64,000 nt of DNA from Burkholderia paludis (GCF_000732615.1 NZ_JPGL01000029.1:1-64000); one strand, 5' to 3'. Shown: positions 35,293 through 45,347, counted from the stretch's first letter. Made by a program: numbers and translations. The notes: a model not told the origin generated them from the sequence alone.

Positions 35293-37935
35293 ATGAAGAA
35301 GCTGGTTGCGTCGCTGGCCGGCGGCCCTGCGCCGGACACCGCCGACACGCAGGCCGATCGCACCGGATCGCTGCATGCGGACGTCCCGCTCGTCGTCCCG
35401 CTGATGGACAACGGCAGCAGCGTCGTATTCCATGTCCTCGCGCTGTGCTGGTTCGCCGCGCTCGCCGTCTTCTGGCGCTGGTGGCTGCGCGACGAGCACT
35501 ACGTCGACGCGTTCCGCTTCGGCGTCAACTGCTTCGTGCTGTTCTGGACCACCTTCATTCCCGGCTACTTCATCTGCATCATCCGCTCGGCGGTCGTGCC
35601 GAACCCCGCGCTGCCGGTGCCGCGCGACTGGCGCGTCGCGATGGTCGTCACCAAGGCGCCGTCCGAGCCGTTCGGGATCGTCCGCACGACGCTGCTCGCG
35701 ATGCTCGACCAGACCTACCCGCACGATACGTGGCTCGCCGACGAGGACCCGTCGCCCGAAACGCTCGACTGGTGCCGCGAACACGGCGTATTCGTGTCGA
35801 CACGGCGCGGGGTCGCCGCGTACCACCGCGCCAGCTGGCCGCGCCGGACCCGCTGCAAGGAAGGCAACCTCGCGTACTTCTACGACACCTACGGCTACGA
35901 CAACTACGATTTCGTGTCGCAGCTCGACGCGGACCACGTGCCGACCCGCACCTATCTCGAGGAGATGCTGCGGCCGTTCGTCGATCCGGAAGTCGGCTAC
36001 GTGTCGGCGCCGAGCATCTGCGACAGCAATGCGGCGTCGAGCTGGAGCGCACGCGGGCGCGTCAACGTCGAGGGGCCGCTGCACGGCACGATGCAGGCCG
36101 GCTATGCGGGCGGCCTCGCGCCGCTGTGCATCGGCTCGCACTATGCGGTGCGCTGCCGCGCGCTGCGCGAGATCGGCGGGCTCGGGCCCGAGCTCGCCGA
36201 GGATCACTCGACCACGATGATCTTCAATGCGCGCGGCTGGCGCGGCATGCACGCGCTGAACGCGATCGCGAACGGCGAAGGGCCGCGCACGTTCGCCGAT
36301 CTGGCCACGCAGGAATTCCAGTGGTCCAAGAGCGTGATGATCATCATGCTGCGCTACACGCGCCGCTATTTCACGGGGCTGCCGCTGAAGCTGAAGGCGC
36401 AGTTCCTGTTCTGCCAGATGTGGTACCCGCTTTGCGCGCTCGCGATGGCGGGCGGCGTCGTGATTCCGGTCGTCGCGCTGTTCACCGGCCGCGTCTGGGC
36501 GCACGTCGACTACCTGACCTACCTCGCCTACGCGCTGCCGCTCACCGCGCTGCTCCTGTGCGTCGTGAGCTGGGCCACGCATACGACGCAGTCGTGCCGC
36601 CCGCTGAATACGAAACTACTGTCCTGGGAAGGGCTGTCGTTCGTGTTCGCGCGCTGGCCGTGGGTCGTGCTCGGCTGCGCGTCGGCGCTGTTCGACTGCG
36701 CGCGCGGCAAGGAATTTCCGTTCAAGGTCACGCCGAAGGGCGGCGCGATCGAAACGGACGCGCCGCTGCGCGTCGTCGCGCCGTACCTGCTGATCTCGCT
36801 GTTCTGCAGCCTGCCCGTCGTCACGGTGGAGAACCCGCGCAACGCCGCCGGCTTCTATCTGTTCTCGACGCTGACGAGCATCCTGTATCTCCTGATCGCG
36901 GCCGTCGTCACCGTGAATCACGGCCGCGAGCAGGGGCTCGATGCGTCGGCGTTCCGGCAGATGTTCTTCAGCCGCCTGCCCGTGCGCAACGCGCTGTTCG
37001 CGATCGCGCTCGCGATGCTGTTGTCGGGCATCGGGCTGCGCGCGCCGAGGGGCTGGCAGGCGATGATGTGGCGCTCGGGATTGCCGGCCGTGGCCGCCCC
37101 CGCGCCGGGCGAACCGGTGAAGCAGCCCGAGCTCGGCGCGTACGATCCCGACAATACGCTCGCGGCCGACCAGGGCCTCGCGTTCGATCATGTGTTCGTG
37201 TCATGGAACGCGCCCGACATCCAGGTGGAAATCGACGACGCCTACCGGAGCGCGCAGGCGCGCAACCGTTCGCTGATCGTGACCGTCGAGCCGTGGGCGG
37301 CCAGCGGCACGCGGCCGGGCGCGCTGCTCGAGGATATCGCGCACGGCCGCTATGACACGCGGATCGCCGACACCTGCTCGGCGCTCGCCGCCCTGAAGGG
37401 CTCCGTATTCGTACGCTGGGGCCACGAGATGGAGGCCGACACGGGACGCTATCCGTGGGCCGTCGGCGACGCGCCGGCCTATGTCAACGCCTACCGGCGC
37501 GTAGTGACCGCGTGCCGCGCGATGACCGACCAGATCCGCTTCGTGTGGTCGCCGGCCGGCAACCGGAATCTCGACGACTATTTCCCGGGCCGCGAATACG
37601 TCGACGAAATCGGCCTGTCCGTCTTCGACTGCCCGCGCTGTGCGATCTGGCCGGTCAGCAGCCATGCTTCCGCCACGAGCATCCTGCGGACCAAGTACGA
37701 GCGGGTGACCGACTACGGGCTGCCGGTCATGGTCACGGAACTCGGCGTCGACGGGTCGAGCGCGCACAAGCGCGAGGCGCTCGCCGAACTCCAGCGGTCG
37801 CTGTGGCGCTATCCGCTGCTGAAGGCCGTGGTCTATTTCAATTCGGTCGATACGCCCGGCGCGTGGCCGGCGCACTATGTGCCGGACTGGCGGATTCCGC
37901 CGGCGTTCCTGCAGACGACGGTCGTCGCGAAATGA
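35293..37935 (+). CDS. Family-2 glycosyltransferase fused to a GH26-like glycoside hydrolase domain
   Basis: An 880-residue membrane protein. Two N-terminal helices (about 45-63, 78-98) are followed by a GT2 domain (about 112-360) with D212-A-D214, an ED pair at 303-304 and Q340-x-x-Q-W344 in place of the processive QxxRW. About seven more membrane helices follow, to residue 580. From about 605 comes a GH26-like hydrolase domain carrying the RWGH-E712 acid/base motif, VWSPAGN, and the nucleophile T-E816-L-G. The GT2 half resembles cellulose/mixed-linkage-glucan synthases. Fusion suggests a polymerase that also trims or transfers its own beta-glycan, with the hydrolase on the outer side; that is inference. 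GGAGAA precedes the ATG. Confidence 0.85.
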   Translation: MKKLVASLAGGPAPDTADTQADRTGSLHADVPLVVPLMDNGSSVVFHVLALCWFAALAVFWRWWLRDEHYVDAFRFGVNCFVLFWTTFIPGYFICIIRSAVVPNPALPVPRDWRVAMVVTKAPSEPFGIVRTTLLAMLDQTYPHDTWLADEDPSPETLDWCREHGVFVSTRRGVAAYHRASWPRRTRCKEGNLAYFYDTYGYDNYDFVSQLDADHVPTRTYLEEMLRPFVDPEVGYVSAPSICDSNAASSWSARGRVNVEGPLHGTMQAGYAGGLAPLCIGSHYAVRCRALREIGGLGPELAEDHSTTMIFNARGWRGMHALNAIANGEGPRTFADLATQEFQWSKSVMIIMLRYTRRYFTGLPLKLKAQFLFCQMWYPLCALAMAGGVVIPVVALFTGRVWAHVDYLTYLAYALPLTALLLCVVSWATHTTQSCRPLNTKLLSWEGLSFVFARWPWVVLGCASALFDCARGKEFPFKVTPKGGAIETDAPLRVVAPYLLISLFCSLPVVTVENPRNAAGFYLFSTLTSILYLLIAAVVTVNHGREQGLDASAFRQMFFSRLPVRNALFAIALAMLLSGIGLRAPRGWQAMMWRSGLPAVAAPAPGEPVKQPELGAYDPDNTLAADQGLAFDHVFVSWNAPDIQVEIDDAYRSAQARNRSLIVTVEPWAASGTRPGALLEDIAHGRYDTRIADTCSALAALKGSVFVRWGHEMEADTGRYPWAVGDAPAYVNAYRRVVTACRAMTDQIRFVWSPAGNRNLDDYFPGREYVDEIGLSVFDCPRCAIWPVSSHASATSILRTKYERVTDYGLPVMVTELGVDGSSAHKREALAELQRSLWRYPLLKAVVYFNSVDTPGAWPAHYVPDWRIPPAFLQTTVVAK

Positions 37936-38001
37936 CCGGCGGCCGGCACTCGGCGCGCGGCACAGCGGCGGCGGCTGCGACGACGCGCCGCCGTCGCGCC
38001 G

Positions 38002-38925
38002 TCAGCCGAGCAGTTCCCGCTTGCGCAGTTGCACGACGTCGCGCATCGGCGGCGCGCCGAACAGCCGGCTGTACTCGCGGCTGAACTGCGACGCGCTTTC
38101 GTAGCCGACCACGGCGGCCACCGACCCGACGTCGCCGCCCTGCCGCAGCAGCAGCCGCCGCGCCTCGTGCAGCCGCAGCTGCTTCTGGTACTGCAGCGGG
38201 CTGAGCGTCGTCACGTGCTTGAAATGGTGGTGCAGCGACGACACGCTCATGTTGACGGCCTGCGCGAGCGAGTCGACGCGCATCGGCTCCGCGAAGTGAT
38301 CGCGGATCCATTCGATCGCGCGCGCGATCCGGTGCGTCTGGCTGCCGGTGATCGCCATGTGCCGCAGCCGCGTCCCCTGCCCGCTCGTCATGAGCCGGTA
38401 CAGCAGTTCCTTCTCGATCAGCGGCGCGACGACCGGGATGTCGACCGGCGTATCGAGCAGCCGCAGCAGCCGCAGCGCGGCGTCGAGCAGCGGCGGCGTC
38501 AGCTCGGCGAGCGCGATCCCCTCGCCTTCGGGGCCCGCCTCGGGCTCGGGCAGCCGCATTTCGGCCGCCAGCTCGACGATGCGCTGCGGATCGAGCGTCA
38601 GCGACAGGCACAGGTACGGCGCGTCGGGCGACGCGCGCGTCACGCGCGACAGGATCGGCAAGTCGATCGAGGTAATCAGGCAATTGTGCGTGTCGTATTC
38701 ATAGGCCTGCCCGGCCACGATCACGCGCTTCGCGCCCTGCGCGGCGATCACGAGCGCCGCCCGCGACACCCCGCAGCCGAGATCGACCGGCCGGGCGTGC
38801 CGGTGCAGCATCAGGCCCGGCACGGCCGTCGAATGCGAGCCGTCCGCCGGCGCGAAACGGCCGATCAGCGACGCCAGCTCACGCCGCCCGGATTCGCGCG
38901 ATGCCGCGATATCGGTCATGTCCAT
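38002..38925 (-). CDS. AraC-family regulator (AraC_N type, YqhC-like)
   Basis: A 307-residue regulator: an N-terminal AraC_N sensor domain (about 30-190, with SRAALVIAAQGAKRVIVAGQAYEYD) and C-terminal double helix-turn-helix (about 205-300, including SVSSLHHHFKHVTTLSPLQYQKQLRLHEARRLL split by a typical turn). GAGGATGT lies before ATG 38925. Divergent from the 2Fe-2S/molybdopterin oxidoreductase operon, which it probably controls: a perfect 13-bp direct repeat lies between the two. YqhC-type relatives respond to aldehydes, matching an aldehyde-oxidase-like target. Confidence 0.88.
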   Translation of the reverse strand: MDMTDIAASRESGRRELASLIGRFAPADGSHSTAVPGLMLHRHARPVDLGCGVSRAALVIAAQGAKRVIVAGQAYEYDTHNCLITSIDLPILSRVTRASPDAPYLCLSLTLDPQRIVELAAEMRLPEPEAGPEGEGIALAELTPPLLDAALRLLRLLDTPVDIPVVAPLIEKELLYRLMTSGQGTRLRHMAITGSQTHRIARAIEWIRDHFAEPMRVDSLAQAVNMSVSSLHHHFKHVTTLSPLQYQKQLRLHEARRLLLRQGGDVGSVAAVVGYESASQFSREYSRLFGAPPMRDVVQLRKRELLG

Positions 38926-38991
38926 GACACATCCTCGATTGATTTCCCCATATCGCGGGAGCATAGCGAACCCGCCCGCGACGCAGCGGGG

Positions 38992-39025
38992 ATTTGCAGG
39001 ATTGTTCAAGAAATTTGCAGGATTG
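38992..39025. promoter_or_regulatory. Direct repeats, likely AraC-family operator
   Basis: ATTTGCAGGATTG occurs at 38992-39004 and again, identical, at 39013-39025: a 21-bp period (two helical turns), about 80 bp before the iorA-like gene. Confidence 0.75.
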
Positions 39026-39105
39026 GGTAGACGCAAAGACCGGCCGCCCGCGCACACTGCCGCTAACCCGGCGCATGCCGGGTATTCCCCACGGAGACAA
39101 CCAAC

Positions 39106-39567
39106 ATGCCTATCTCGTTTGTCCTGAACGGCAAGAACGTCACGCTCGACGCCGATCCGTCGATGCCCGTCCTCTGGGCGATTCGCGAACACGCGGGACT
39201 GACCGGCACGAAATTCGGCTGCGGCATGGCGCAGTGCGGCGCGTGCACCGTGCATCTCGAGGGCCAGGCCGTCCGCTCGTGCGTGCTGCCGCTCGCCGGC
39301 ATCGCGGGCAAGCACGTCACGACGATCGAGGGCCTGCGGAGCAGGCCCGCACAGGCCGTGCAGGCCGCCTGGGTCAAGCTGCAGGTGCCGCAATGCGGCT
39401 ACTGCCAGTCCGGCCAGATCATGTCGGCCACCGCGCTGCTCGAACAGAACCCGAAACCGACCGACGCGGACATCGATACCGCGATGAACGGCAACCTGTG
39501 CCGCTGTGCGACCTACGCCCGGATCCGGGCGGCGATCCACGACGCGGCCGCAACGCTGGGAGCCTGA
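39106..39567 (+). CDS. 2Fe-2S subunit of a molybdenum hydroxylase (IorA-like)
   Basis: A 153-residue electron-transfer subunit. The plant-type 2Fe-2S cluster uses the motif [12 protein letters not shown] plus Cys about 63; the second all-helical cluster uses C-G-Y-C (about 104-107) and C-R-C (about 138-140). This is the small subunit of isoquinoline 1-oxidoreductase/aldehyde oxidase-type enzymes. It begins after a GGAGAC ribosome site and is followed 2 bp later by the large subunit gene. Confidence 0.92.
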   Translation: MPISFVLNGKNVTLDADPSMPVLWAIREHAGLTGTKFGCGMAQCGACTVHLEGQAVRSCVLPLAGIAGKHVTTIEGLRSRPAQAVQAAWVKLQVPQCGYCQSGQIMSATALLEQNPKPTDADIDTAMNGNLCRCATYARIRAAIHDAAATLGA

Positions 39568-39569
39568 CC

Positions 39570-41780
39570 ATGACGATCGAACTCGACGACACCGGGTCGG
39601 TGCATGCGTCGCGCCGCACGTTCCTGAAGGCCGCGGGCGCCACGGCCGCCGTCAGCCTGACGATCGGCTTCGAATGGGCCGGCCTCGGCCGCCGCGCGCT
39701 CGCCGCGAGCGCGCCCGCCGGCGATTTCGCGCCGAACGCGTTCCTGCGCGTGAGGCCCGACGGCGCCGTCACGGTCATCGCCAAGCACGTCGAACTGGGC
39801 CAGGGCGCGTATACGGGCATCGCGACGATCGTCGCCGAGGAGCTCGACGCCGACTGGTCGCGCGTGCGCGTCGAAAGCGCGCCGGCCGATGCGAAGCGCT
39901 ACGCGAACCTCGCGTTCGGCACGATGCAGGGCACCGGCGGCAGCTCGGCCATGGCGAACTCGTGGCAGCAACTGCGCGAAGCGGGCGGCAAGGCCCGCGC
40001 GATGCTGGTATCGGCCGCGGCGGCCCGCTGGCAGGTGCCGGCCGGCGAACTGACGACGGCCGACGGCGTCGTCACCCACGCGAAAAGCGGCAGGACGGCC
40101 GCGTACGGCACGCTCGTCGCCGATGCGTCGAAGCTGCCGGTGCCCGAGCGGGTCGTGCTGAAGCAGCCGGCCGAGTTCCGGCTGATCGGGCACCGGGTTC
40201 CGCGCGTCGACGCGCCGGCGAAATCGAACGGCACCGCGCATTTCACGCTCGACGCCACCTTCCCCGACCTGCGCGTCGCATTGCTGCAGCGCCCGCCGCG
40301 CTTCGGCGCGACGGTGCAGTCGTTCGACGCGACGGCCGCCAAAGCCGTGCCGGGCGTCGTGTCGGTCGTCCAGGTGCCGGGCGGCGTCGCGGTCGTCGCG
40401 ACGGGCTTCTGGGCCGCGAAGCAAGGTCGCGACGCGCTGAAGATCGAATGGGACGAGACACACGCCGAAAAACGCGGCTCGGACGAGATCATGCGCGAAT
40501 ACCGGCAGCTCGCCGACCAGCCTGGCGCGTCGGCGCGCAGGGACGGCGACGCCGATGCGGCGATCGCCGGCGCGGCGCGCAAGATCGGCGCGACCTACGA
40601 ATTTCCGTATCTCGCGCACGCGCCGATGGAGCCGCTCGACGCCGTCGTCATGCTGACGGCCGACCGTTGCGAGATCTGGGCCGGCGACCAGTTCCAGACG
40701 GTCGACCAGGCCAACGCGGCCCGGATCGCGGGGCTGAAGCCCGAGCAGGTGCAGATTCACACGCTGTATGCGGGCGGCAGCTTCGGCCGGCGTGCGAACG
40801 CGTGGTCGGACTACGTGGTCGAGGCCGTGTCGATCGCGAAGGCGCTCGGCGCGGACGGCCGGCCCGTCAAGCTGCAGTGGACGCGCGAGGACGACATCCA
40901 GGGCGGCTTCTACCGGCCGATGTACTTCCACAAGCTCGACGCGGGGCTGACCGCCGACGGCCGGCTGGTTGGCTGGCGCCACCGGATCGTCGGCCAGTCG
41001 ATCCTCGCGGGCACGCCGTTCGAGGCGTTCATGGTCAGGAACGGCATCGACGCGACGTCGGTCGAGGGCGCGGCGAACCTGCCGTACGCGGTGCCGAACG
41101 TGTCGGTCGAACTCGCGACCGTGAAGACGGGCGTGCCCGTGCTGTGGTGGCGCGTGGTCGGCAGTTCGCACACGGCGTATGCGGTCGAGGCGTTCATCGA
41201 CGAAGCCGCCCATGCGGCAGGCAAGGATCCGTATGCGTTCCGCCGCGACCTGCTCGCGAAGGAGCCGCGCATGCGCGCGGTGCTCGACCTGGCTGCGCAG
41301 AAGGCCGGCTGGGACCCGGCCACGCCGCTGCCGAAGGGCCGCGGGCGCGGCATCGCGGTGGCCGAGGCGTTCAAGAGCTATGTGGCGCAGGTGGCCGAGG
41401 TGTCGGTCGACGCGGACGGGAAGGTGAAGGTCGAACGCGTGGTGTGCGCGGTCGACTGCGGGATCGCGATCAATCCCGACATCGTCGCCGCCCAGATGGA
41501 GGGCGGCATCGGCTTCGGGCTCGGCGCGGCGATGCATAGCGCGATCACGCTGAAGGACGGCCGCGTCGAGCAGCGCAACTTCGACGGCTACCACGTGCTG
41601 CGGATGGCGGAGATGCCGCGGGTCGAGGTGCATATCGTGCCGTCGGCCGAAGCGCCGACCGGGGTCGGCGAACCGGGCGTCGCGCCGGTCGGGCCGGCGG
41701 TCGCGAACGCGATCTTCGCGGCGACGGGCAAGCGGCATTACGTGCTGCCGTTCGATTCGGCGGACGACGCGAAGGCCTGA
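39570..41780 (+). CDS. Molybdopterin-binding subunit, xanthine-dehydrogenase family (IorB-like)
   Basis: A 736-residue large subunit. The N-terminus carries a twin-arginine signal ([11 protein letters not shown], about 14-24), so the enzyme is exported folded to the periplasm. Later come the molybdopterin regions (A-H-A-P-M-E-P, G-G-S-F-G-R-R) and the catalytic Glu in V-G-E-P-G-V-A-P near the end. The pair resembles IorB and periplasmic aldehyde oxidoreductases: hydroxylation of N-heterocycles or aldehydes, with electrons leaving through the 2Fe-2S subunit. No cytochrome or FAD subunit gene follows. Regulation by the divergent AraC protein is likely. Confidence 0.92.
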   Translation: MTIELDDTGSVHASRRTFLKAAGATAAVSLTIGFEWAGLGRRALAASAPAGDFAPNAFLRVRPDGAVTVIAKHVELGQGAYTGIATIVAEELDADWSRVRVESAPADAKRYANLAFGTMQGTGGSSAMANSWQQLREAGGKARAMLVSAAAARWQVPAGELTTADGVVTHAKSGRTAAYGTLVADASKLPVPERVVLKQPAEFRLIGHRVPRVDAPAKSNGTAHFTLDATFPDLRVALLQRPPRFGATVQSFDATAAKAVPGVVSVVQVPGGVAVVATGFWAAKQGRDALKIEWDETHAEKRGSDEIMREYRQLADQPGASARRDGDADAAIAGAARKIGATYEFPYLAHAPMEPLDAVVMLTADRCEIWAGDQFQTVDQANAARIAGLKPEQVQIHTLYAGGSFGRRANAWSDYVVEAVSIAKALGADGRPVKLQWTREDDIQGGFYRPMYFHKLDAGLTADGRLVGWRHRIVGQSILAGTPFEAFMVRNGIDATSVEGAANLPYAVPNVSVELATVKTGVPVLWWRVVGSSHTAYAVEAFIDEAAHAAGKDPYAFRRDLLAKEPRMRAVLDLAAQKAGWDPATPLPKGRGRGIAVAEAFKSYVAQVAEVSVDADGKVKVERVVCAVDCGIAINPDIVAAQMEGGIGFGLGAAMHSAITLKDGRVEQRNFDGYHVLRMAEMPRVEVHIVPSAEAPTGVGEPGVAPVGPAVANAIFAATGKRHYVLPFDSADDAKA

Positions 41781-41787
41781 CGGGCTC

Positions 41788-41821
41788 GCCGGCCGCGGAA
41801 CGGGGACGTCCCGCGGCCGGC
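41788..41821 (+). terminator. Hairpin after the molybdenum hydroxylase operon
   Basis: GCCGGCCGCGG and CCGCGGCCGGC form an 11-bp stem with a 12-nt loop, 8 bp after the stop. No T tract follows, so termination strength is uncertain. Confidence 0.6.
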
Positions 41822-42026
41822 GCTTCCCGATACGGCGGGAAAGGCCCGACGTCGCGTCGTGTTGCACGCGACGATATCCGCCGAATCACCCGATGCGGCG
41901 CCCGCCTCTATCCCGGCGGGCGTCGCATGCCGGCCTTCGGGCTTCATGCGGGATTCTCGACGCCGGGTTGAATCCGCCCGCCGCGCCACGCGCCTGTTAT
42001 CCGCGTCACGGCGCGCCTCCCCCGCA

Positions 42027-42077
42027 CGTTACGCCGGACGTAACGCCCGTAACGTCGCCGGCCGGATGCTACGTAAC
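42027..42077. promoter_or_regulatory. Cluster of CGTAAC motifs
   Basis: CGTTACG (42027-42033) and CGTAACG (42039-42045) form a perfect inverted repeat with a 5-bp spacer. Further CGTAAC copies start at 42048 and 42072. This lies 200-250 bp upstream of the winged-helix gene. Confidence 0.55.
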
Positions 42078-42278
42078 AATCCTTCAATGATGTTCCGACC
42101 CCTTCAGTTTTCGTCCCGTGCCGCCCGTTGAAGATTCGTTTAAATACAAGGCCGCAGCACCGCCCGTGCCCGTATCGCGCCGTGTCGCCCGGCGTCGCGA
42201 CCTGGCGATTCTCCCCCTGGCCCGAAAGTTGCAGCACATGACTCGCAAACACTCCTTTACGGACATGCGAGGGCCACC

Positions 42279-42677
42279 ATGGATTGCAAATACCTTTACA
42301 TCGACAATATAAAAATCAACTTCGTGCGACGCACGATCGAAATCGACAACAAAGTCGTCGAAGTCACGCCGCGCGAATTCGACGTCGTCGAATTCCTGCT
42401 CGACAACATGAACAAGATCGTGCCGCGGCAGGCGATCCAGGAAGCCGTGTGGGGCCGTGAACTCGGCGTGTCGTCGCGCACGCTCGACACCCATATTTCG
42501 CGTATCCGTTCGAAGCTGCAGCTCGATCACGACAAGAACCTGCGGATCATCCCGATCTACGCGGTCGGCTATCGTCTTGTGCTGTTCGGTGCGGCGATGA
42601 CGCACGTCGAGCGCCACGAAGCCGCGCCGGTCATGCGCGCCGCGCCGCAAGCCGCGATGGCGGCCGACTACGCGTGA
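42279..42677 (+). CDS. Standalone OmpR-type winged-helix protein
   Basis: A 132-residue protein made of an OmpR/PhoB-type DNA-binding domain alone (about 8-105: VTPREFDVVEFLLDN, SSRTLDTHISRIRSKL, IYAVGYRLVL). There is no receiver domain, signal peptide or membrane helix. The C-terminal 27 residues are Ala-rich. Codon use in the first third is less GC-biased than the neighbours (ATA, AAA and AAT codons). It must get its signal some other way, for example by its own level or a partner protein. The CGTAAC cluster upstream is a candidate site. Confidence 0.85.
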   Translation: MDCKYLYIDNIKINFVRRTIEIDNKVVEVTPREFDVVEFLLDNMNKIVPRQAIQEAVWGRELGVSSRTLDTHISRIRSKLQLDHDKNLRIIPIYAVGYRLVLFGAAMTHVERHEAAPVMRAAPQAAMAADYA

Positions 42678-42814
42678 CGGCTGAACCGCGCGCCGCGCGT
42701 TCGCGGCGCGGCGGCAACGCTCCCCCCACGCTGCTGCGCGAATCCGCAGCAGTTCGCGGCCTGCCAGCCGGATCCGGCCTGCACTCCGTCCGACCCGCCA
42801 GCCAGTCGCGCCCC

Positions 42815-42839
42815 GACCGCCGCCTCCGGGCGGCGGTCG
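42815..42839 (+). terminator. Possible terminator hairpin
   Basis: GACCGCCGCC and GGCGGCGGTC pair as a 10-bp stem with a TCCG tetraloop, followed by GCATTTGG. It lies 138 bp after the winged-helix gene. Confidence 0.5.
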
Positions 42840-43015
42840 CATTTGGCCGCCCGCTGCCGCGCCCGCCCTTCCGCCCCGCTTCGTAGTCCCGGCGCACGCC
42901 GCCGCCGGGCACGGCGCGCGGCTACGGAGGGCCGCCCCGCGCGCGGCCCTCGCCGTCCGTACAATCGACGCAGGCGCCGCACGCGCGCCGCGCCACCGGA
43001 CCCGGAACATCCCGA

Positions 43016-43360
43016 ATGACCCTGAGCCTGCGCGGTTCGCGAACCGCCGTCGCCTGCCTGTACGCACTGGCCGCGCTCGCATGCGCCGCCCCTTCCGTCG
43101 CGCACGCGACGCAGGACGCCGCGCCTCGGATCGCGTCGACGGCGCCGGACCAGCCGGACGGCAACCCCGCCGCGCCGCCCGCACGCCAGCGACGCATGGA
43201 CGCCGTCGCGACAACGCCGCCCGAGCGCGCGCGCCGGCCAGCGTTGCCGGCGGCCTCCGCCGATCCGCCTTCGTGCCATGCGCGGCCCGTCATGACGATG
43301 TGTCGCGGCGTGCGCCCGGCCGATGCGAAGCGGCGCTGCATGCGCTGCCTCGATCAGTGA
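43016..43360 (+). CDS. Small exported protein, uncertain
   Basis: A 114-residue frame with a plausible signal peptide (residues 1-32, ending A-H-A), then a Pro/Ala/Arg-rich disordered part and a C-terminal patch with four Cys (S-C-H-A, M-C-R-G, R-C-M-R-C). The Cys pattern is the best argument that it is real; amino-acid composition otherwise resembles noise. It is convergent with asnB. Function unknown. Confidence 0.45.
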   Translation: MTLSLRGSRTAVACLYALAALACAAPSVAHATQDAAPRIASTAPDQPDGNPAAPPARQRRMDAVATTPPERARRPALPAASADPPSCHARPVMTMCRGVRPADAKRRCMRCLDQ

Positions 43361-43379
43361 CGACGCGCGGCGCGCCGCG

Positions 43380-45347
43380 TCATGCGGCGCGCTGCGTCTC
43401 CAGCCACGCCTGGAACATCAGCACCGTCCACAACGGGTGCTGCCAGTTCATCCGGCCGGCCTGGTGCTGCCGCCACAGGCGCTCGACCGCGCCCGCATCG
43501 AAGAACCCTTCCTCGCGCAGCCGCGACGGCCGCAGCAACGTCTCGGCCCAGTCGCGCAGCGCGCCGCGCAGCCAGTGATCGACGGGCGCGCAGAAGCCCT
43601 GCTTCGGCCGGTCGATCAGCGCGGACGGCACGTAGCGGTCGAGCAGCCGGCGCAGCAGCGCCTTCGACTGGCCTTCGGGCAAACGCACCTTCGCCGGCAC
43701 GCGCCACGCGAACTCGACGACGTGATGGTCGAGGAACGGCATGCGCGTTTCGAGGCTGACCGCCATCGCCGCGCGATCGACTTTCGCGAGAATGTCGGTC
43801 GGCAGGTACGTGAGCGTGTCGATCGCCATCGCCTGTTCCGCAAAGCTCAGATGAGCGGGCCACGCGGCCGCGGTGTCGAGCGGCGTCGGCGGCTCCTGCC
43901 CCGACAGCGCGAGGCGCTCGGGGTGATGCACCGACGACATCAGCAGCCGGTACAGCCCGATGCGGCTCTCGGCCGTCATCACGTGGCCGAGCTTGTGCAG
44001 GCGATCGCCGATGCGCGCCGCCGACTCGCGCGCCTCCACGCCGCCCCACGCCCCCTGCGCGACGGCCGCGAGCTGGTCCGCATGATCGGGCCGCAACGCG
44101 TGCAGCGCGGCGGCGATTCGCGCGCGCACGGCCGCCGGCACGCGATGCAGCTTGCGCCACAGGCGCGGCGTGAGGAAGTAGCGCGTATAGCCGCCGAACA
44201 GCTCGTCGCCGCCGTCGCCGGACAGGCTCACCTTCACGTGCCGGCGCGTCAGTTCCGACACGAGAAAGGTCGGGATCTGCGACGCATCGGAAAACGGCTC
44301 GTCGTAGATCGACGGCAGCTTCGGCACGACGCCGAGCGCATGGTCGGCCGTGACGTAGAGCTCGGTATGGCGCGTGCCGAGATGGCGTGCGACGGCCTTC
44401 GCGTAACCGGCTTCGTCGTAGCCGGCTTCATGGAAACCGATCGTGAACGTGTCGACCGGCGCCGCCGATTGCGCCTGCATCAGCGCGACGATCGCCGACG
44501 AATCGACCCCGCCCGACAGGAACGCGCCGAGCGGCACGTCGGCCGCCATCTGCCGCGCGACGGCCCGGCGCAGGATCGTGTCGAGCTGGCCGGCGGCCTC
44601 GTCGGCGCTGCCTTCGAACGGCTGCGCGCGACCGTCCGCGATCGCCTGTTCGAGCGTCCAGTACGCCCGCATGCGCGGCGTGTCGCGCGCATGCTCGAAC
44701 TGGACATACGTGCCGGGCGGCAGCTTGCGGATGCCGCGATAGATCGTATAAGGCGCGGGCACGCTCGACTGGCGCAGGTACAGGCACAGCGCGTCGCGAT
44801 CGATTGCGCCGCCGAAGCCCGGAAAGCCGCGCAGCGCCTTCAGCTCGGACGCGAACACGAGCGCATCGCCGATCCGGCCGTAATAGAGCGGCTTCTCGCC
44901 GATCCGGTCGCGCGCGAGCGTGAGCACCCGCGACGCGCGATTCCACAGCGCGAACGCGAACATGCCGGTCGCGCGCCGCAGCGCCGCGTCGACGCCCCAC
45001 GCGACGATCGCCGCGATCAGCACCTCGCTGTCGGAATGGCCGCGCCATGCCGGCGCGCGCCCGGCGCGCTCGAGTTCCGCGCGCAGTTCGCGATGGTTGT
45101 AGATTTCGCCGTTGAAGACCATGACGTAGCGCCCGCACGCGGAGGCCATCGGCTGTCGGCCCTGCACCGACAGGTCGACGATCGCGAGCCGCCGGTGGCC
45201 GAGCGCGATGCCGGCCGCCGGGTCGACCCAGATGCCCTGCCCGTCCGGCCCGCGATGCGCGAGGCTCGCCGTCATGCGCGCGAGCGTGCCGCGCGCTGTC
45301 TCCTCATCGAAGGCGACGCTATTCAAAAAGCCGTCGATTCCGCACAT
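43380..45347 (-). CDS. asnB: Glutamine-hydrolysing asparagine synthetase
   Basis: A 655-residue enzyme. The start at 45347 exposes the catalytic Cys2 (M-C-G-I-D-G-F); upstream in-frame ATGs would bury it. The N-terminal glutaminase domain (to about 215) has the R-L-A-I-V-D and N-G-E-I-Y-N-H motifs; the synthetase domain has the ATP loop S-G-G-V-D-S-S (about 275-281) and later S-G-D-G-G-D-E-L-F-G-G-Y. It amidates aspartate or, as in many cell-surface gene clusters, a carboxyl group on a sugar or peptide. No partner gene is next to it here. Confidence 0.92.
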   Translation of the reverse strand: MCGIDGFLNSVAFDEETARGTLARMTASLAHRGPDGQGIWVDPAAGIALGHRRLAIVDLSVQGRQPMASACGRYVMVFNGEIYNHRELRAELERAGRAPAWRGHSDSEVLIAAIVAWGVDAALRRATGMFAFALWNRASRVLTLARDRIGEKPLYYGRIGDALVFASELKALRGFPGFGGAIDRDALCLYLRQSSVPAPYTIYRGIRKLPPGTYVQFEHARDTPRMRAYWTLEQAIADGRAQPFEGSADEAAGQLDTILRRAVARQMAADVPLGAFLSGGVDSSAIVALMQAQSAAPVDTFTIGFHEAGYDEAGYAKAVARHLGTRHTELYVTADHALGVVPKLPSIYDEPFSDASQIPTFLVSELTRRHVKVSLSGDGGDELFGGYTRYFLTPRLWRKLHRVPAAVRARIAAALHALRPDHADQLAAVAQGAWGGVEARESAARIGDRLHKLGHVMTAESRIGLYRLLMSSVHHPERLALSGQEPPTPLDTAAAWPAHLSFAEQAMAIDTLTYLPTDILAKVDRAAMAVSLETRMPFLDHHVVEFAWRVPAKVRLPEGQSKALLRRLLDRYVPSALIDRPKQGFCAPVDHWLRGALRDWAETLLRPSRLREEGFFDAGAVERLWRQHQAGRMNWQHPLWTVLMFQAWLETQRAA

